A DNA stretch of 33,862 nt from Polycyclovorans sp046565985. Its GTDB lineage: Bacteria > Pseudomonadota > Gammaproteobacteria > Nevskiales > Nevskiaceae. The DNA is taken from assembly GCA_046565985.1 (NCBI GenBank), contig JBKHXN010000119.1, positions 1 through 33,862 of the forward strand. The letters are read 5' to 3'. The notes beneath the pieces were generated by a model. The model was not told the origin of the DNA. It did not search any database and saw nothing but the letters and a program-made list of their open reading frames with translations. This document shows, piece after piece, positions 33,096 to 33,862 of the stretch. A program made the translations under genes and the position numbers. The number at the start of each line of letters is the position of its first letter. The stretch's first letter is position 1.

Positions 33096-33862
33096 ATGAA
33101 TCCGGCACCACACCAAATCGTGGTTTTCGGCGCGACGAGCTTTGTCGGCCAGATACTCAGCGCCTACCTGTTCCAGCGCCACGGCGCGGCCGGCGAGCTG
33201 CGTTGGGCGCTGGCGGGGCGCTCGAGGCAGAAGCTGGAAAGCCTGCGCGCCAGTCTTGGCCCCGGCGCCCAGGACCTGCCCCTGATCGTGGCCGACGCGG
33301 CGGACGAGAGCGCCCTGCGCGCGCTGTGCGCCAGCACCCGTGTGGTGGTCTCCACCGTTGGCCCCTATGCCCTGTACGGCTCGCCGCTGGTCGGGATCTG
33401 CGCCGAGACCGGTACCGATTACTGCGATCTCACCGGCGAGGTGCAGTGGATCAGCCGCATGATCCGCGCCCATGAACAGACGGCCCGCCAGAGCGGTGCG
33501 CGCATCGTCCACTGCTGCGGCTTCGATTCCGTTCCCTCCGACCTGGGCGTGCATTTTCTCCAGCAGGCCGCGCGCGAGCGCTTTGGCGAGCCCTGCACCC
33601 GCGTGCGGCTGCGGGTGAAGGCGATGCGCGGCGCCATGTCCGGCGGCACGGTGGCGAGCCTGATGAACGTGGTCAAGGAAAGCCTGCGCGACCCCGAGAT
33701 CCGCAGGGAGCTGCGCGATCCGTACTCGATCTGTCCGCCGGGCAATCCGCGCGGCCCGCGCCAGCCCGGCATCGGCCGCACCGCCTACGATCCCGCGGCG
33801 CGCAGCTGGCTGGCGCCCTTCGTGATGGCGGCCATCAATACCCGCATCGTGCACCGCTCCAA
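33096..33862 (+). CDS. Saccharopine dehydrogenase-like / trans-acting enoyl reductase family protein, 3' end beyond window
   Basis: The first 255 residues are in the window. Rossmann start IVVFGATSFVGQILSAYL (8-25), then ALAGRSRQKLESL and the family signature TVGPYALYGSPLVGICAETG, followed by DYCDLTGEV and GFDSVPSDLGV. These match the NAD(P)-binding saccharopine-dehydrogenase-like family that includes mycobacterial trans-acting enoyl reductase; in most bacteria the substrate is unknown. An ATG at 33091 runs into a stop; the start at 33096 lies six bases after GGGAG (33085-33089). The gene is open to the right edge. Confidence 0.9.
   Translation, partial: MNPAPHQIVVFGATSFVGQILSAYLFQRHGAAGELRWALAGRSRQKLESLRASLGPGAQDLPLIVADAADESALRALCASTRVVVSTVGPYALYGSPLVGICAETGTDYCDLTGEVQWISRMIRAHEQTARQSGARIVHCCGFDSVPSDLGVHFLQQAARERFGEPCTRVRLRVKAMRGAMSGGTVASLMNVVKESLRDPEIRRELRDPYSICPPGNPRGPRQPGIGRTAYDPAARSWLAPFVMAAINTRIVHRS

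Noticed and set aside
1..33862. Mobile element, prophage or defence system
   Set aside because: No transposase, integrase, phage or defence protein motif, terminal repeats or CRISPR array seen on either strand.

Overview
This is a GC-rich chromosomal segment of a gammaproteobacterium. YcgL, the RNase AM-type PHP phosphatase, a lipase with a dedicated foldase, an Fnr/Anr regulator and a GlyGly-CTERM protein all point there. I would guess a hydrocarbon- or lipid-degrading lineage near Nevskiales/Solimonadaceae, but no rRNA or other taxonomic marker is present to prove it. Genes are tightly packed with many 4-base stop/start overlaps. I see no tRNA, rRNA, CRISPR array or insertion sequence.

Bases 1-5314 hold a compact nitrite-to-N2O module. 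It consists of a quinol-type nitric oxide reductase (norB, cut by the left edge), an Fnr-type [4Fe-4S] regulator, and the operon nirK-nirV-sco. NirK is an AniA-like copper nitrite reductase made as a lipoprotein and fused to a C-terminal cytochrome c. NirV is a formylglycine-generating-enzyme-like protein and Sco a copper chaperone. norB and nirK each have an Fnr box centred exactly 41.5 bases before the start predicted from a -10 element. Upstream of fnr lies a 36-codon remnant of the 3' end of hemN, so this locus has been rearranged.

Bases 5315-14410 carry an M3 oligopeptidase lipoprotein, a short-chain dehydrogenase, a hypothetical gene, an acyl-CoA thioesterase, a membrane diguanylate cyclase, a polytopic permease, a methyltransferase and a zinc alcohol dehydrogenase. 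A LysR regulator (14440-15402) is divergent from the operon at 15491-19051: an ACAD10/11-clade acyl-CoA dehydrogenase, an SDR, a histidine-phosphatase-family protein and another SDR, followed by a TetR regulator. That set suggests breakdown of an unusual acyl-CoA, possibly a phosphorylated hydroxyacyl-CoA.

Bases 19771-22014 encode a secreted lipase and its divergent foldase, separated by a terminator-like hairpin; the lipase carries an EF-hand-like insertion. Bases 22228-24550 form an osmC-ycgL-gst-rnm unit, divergent from a large secreted S15-type hydrolase ending in a GlyGly-CTERM anchor. A strong bidirectional terminator separates that gene from a cold-shock gene. The right end has an Old Yellow Enzyme reductase, a three-gene unit (MscS-like channel, soluble MgtE-N/CBS protein, full-length MgtE), two small membrane proteins, and the start of a saccharopine-dehydrogenase-like oxidoreductase cut by the right edge.
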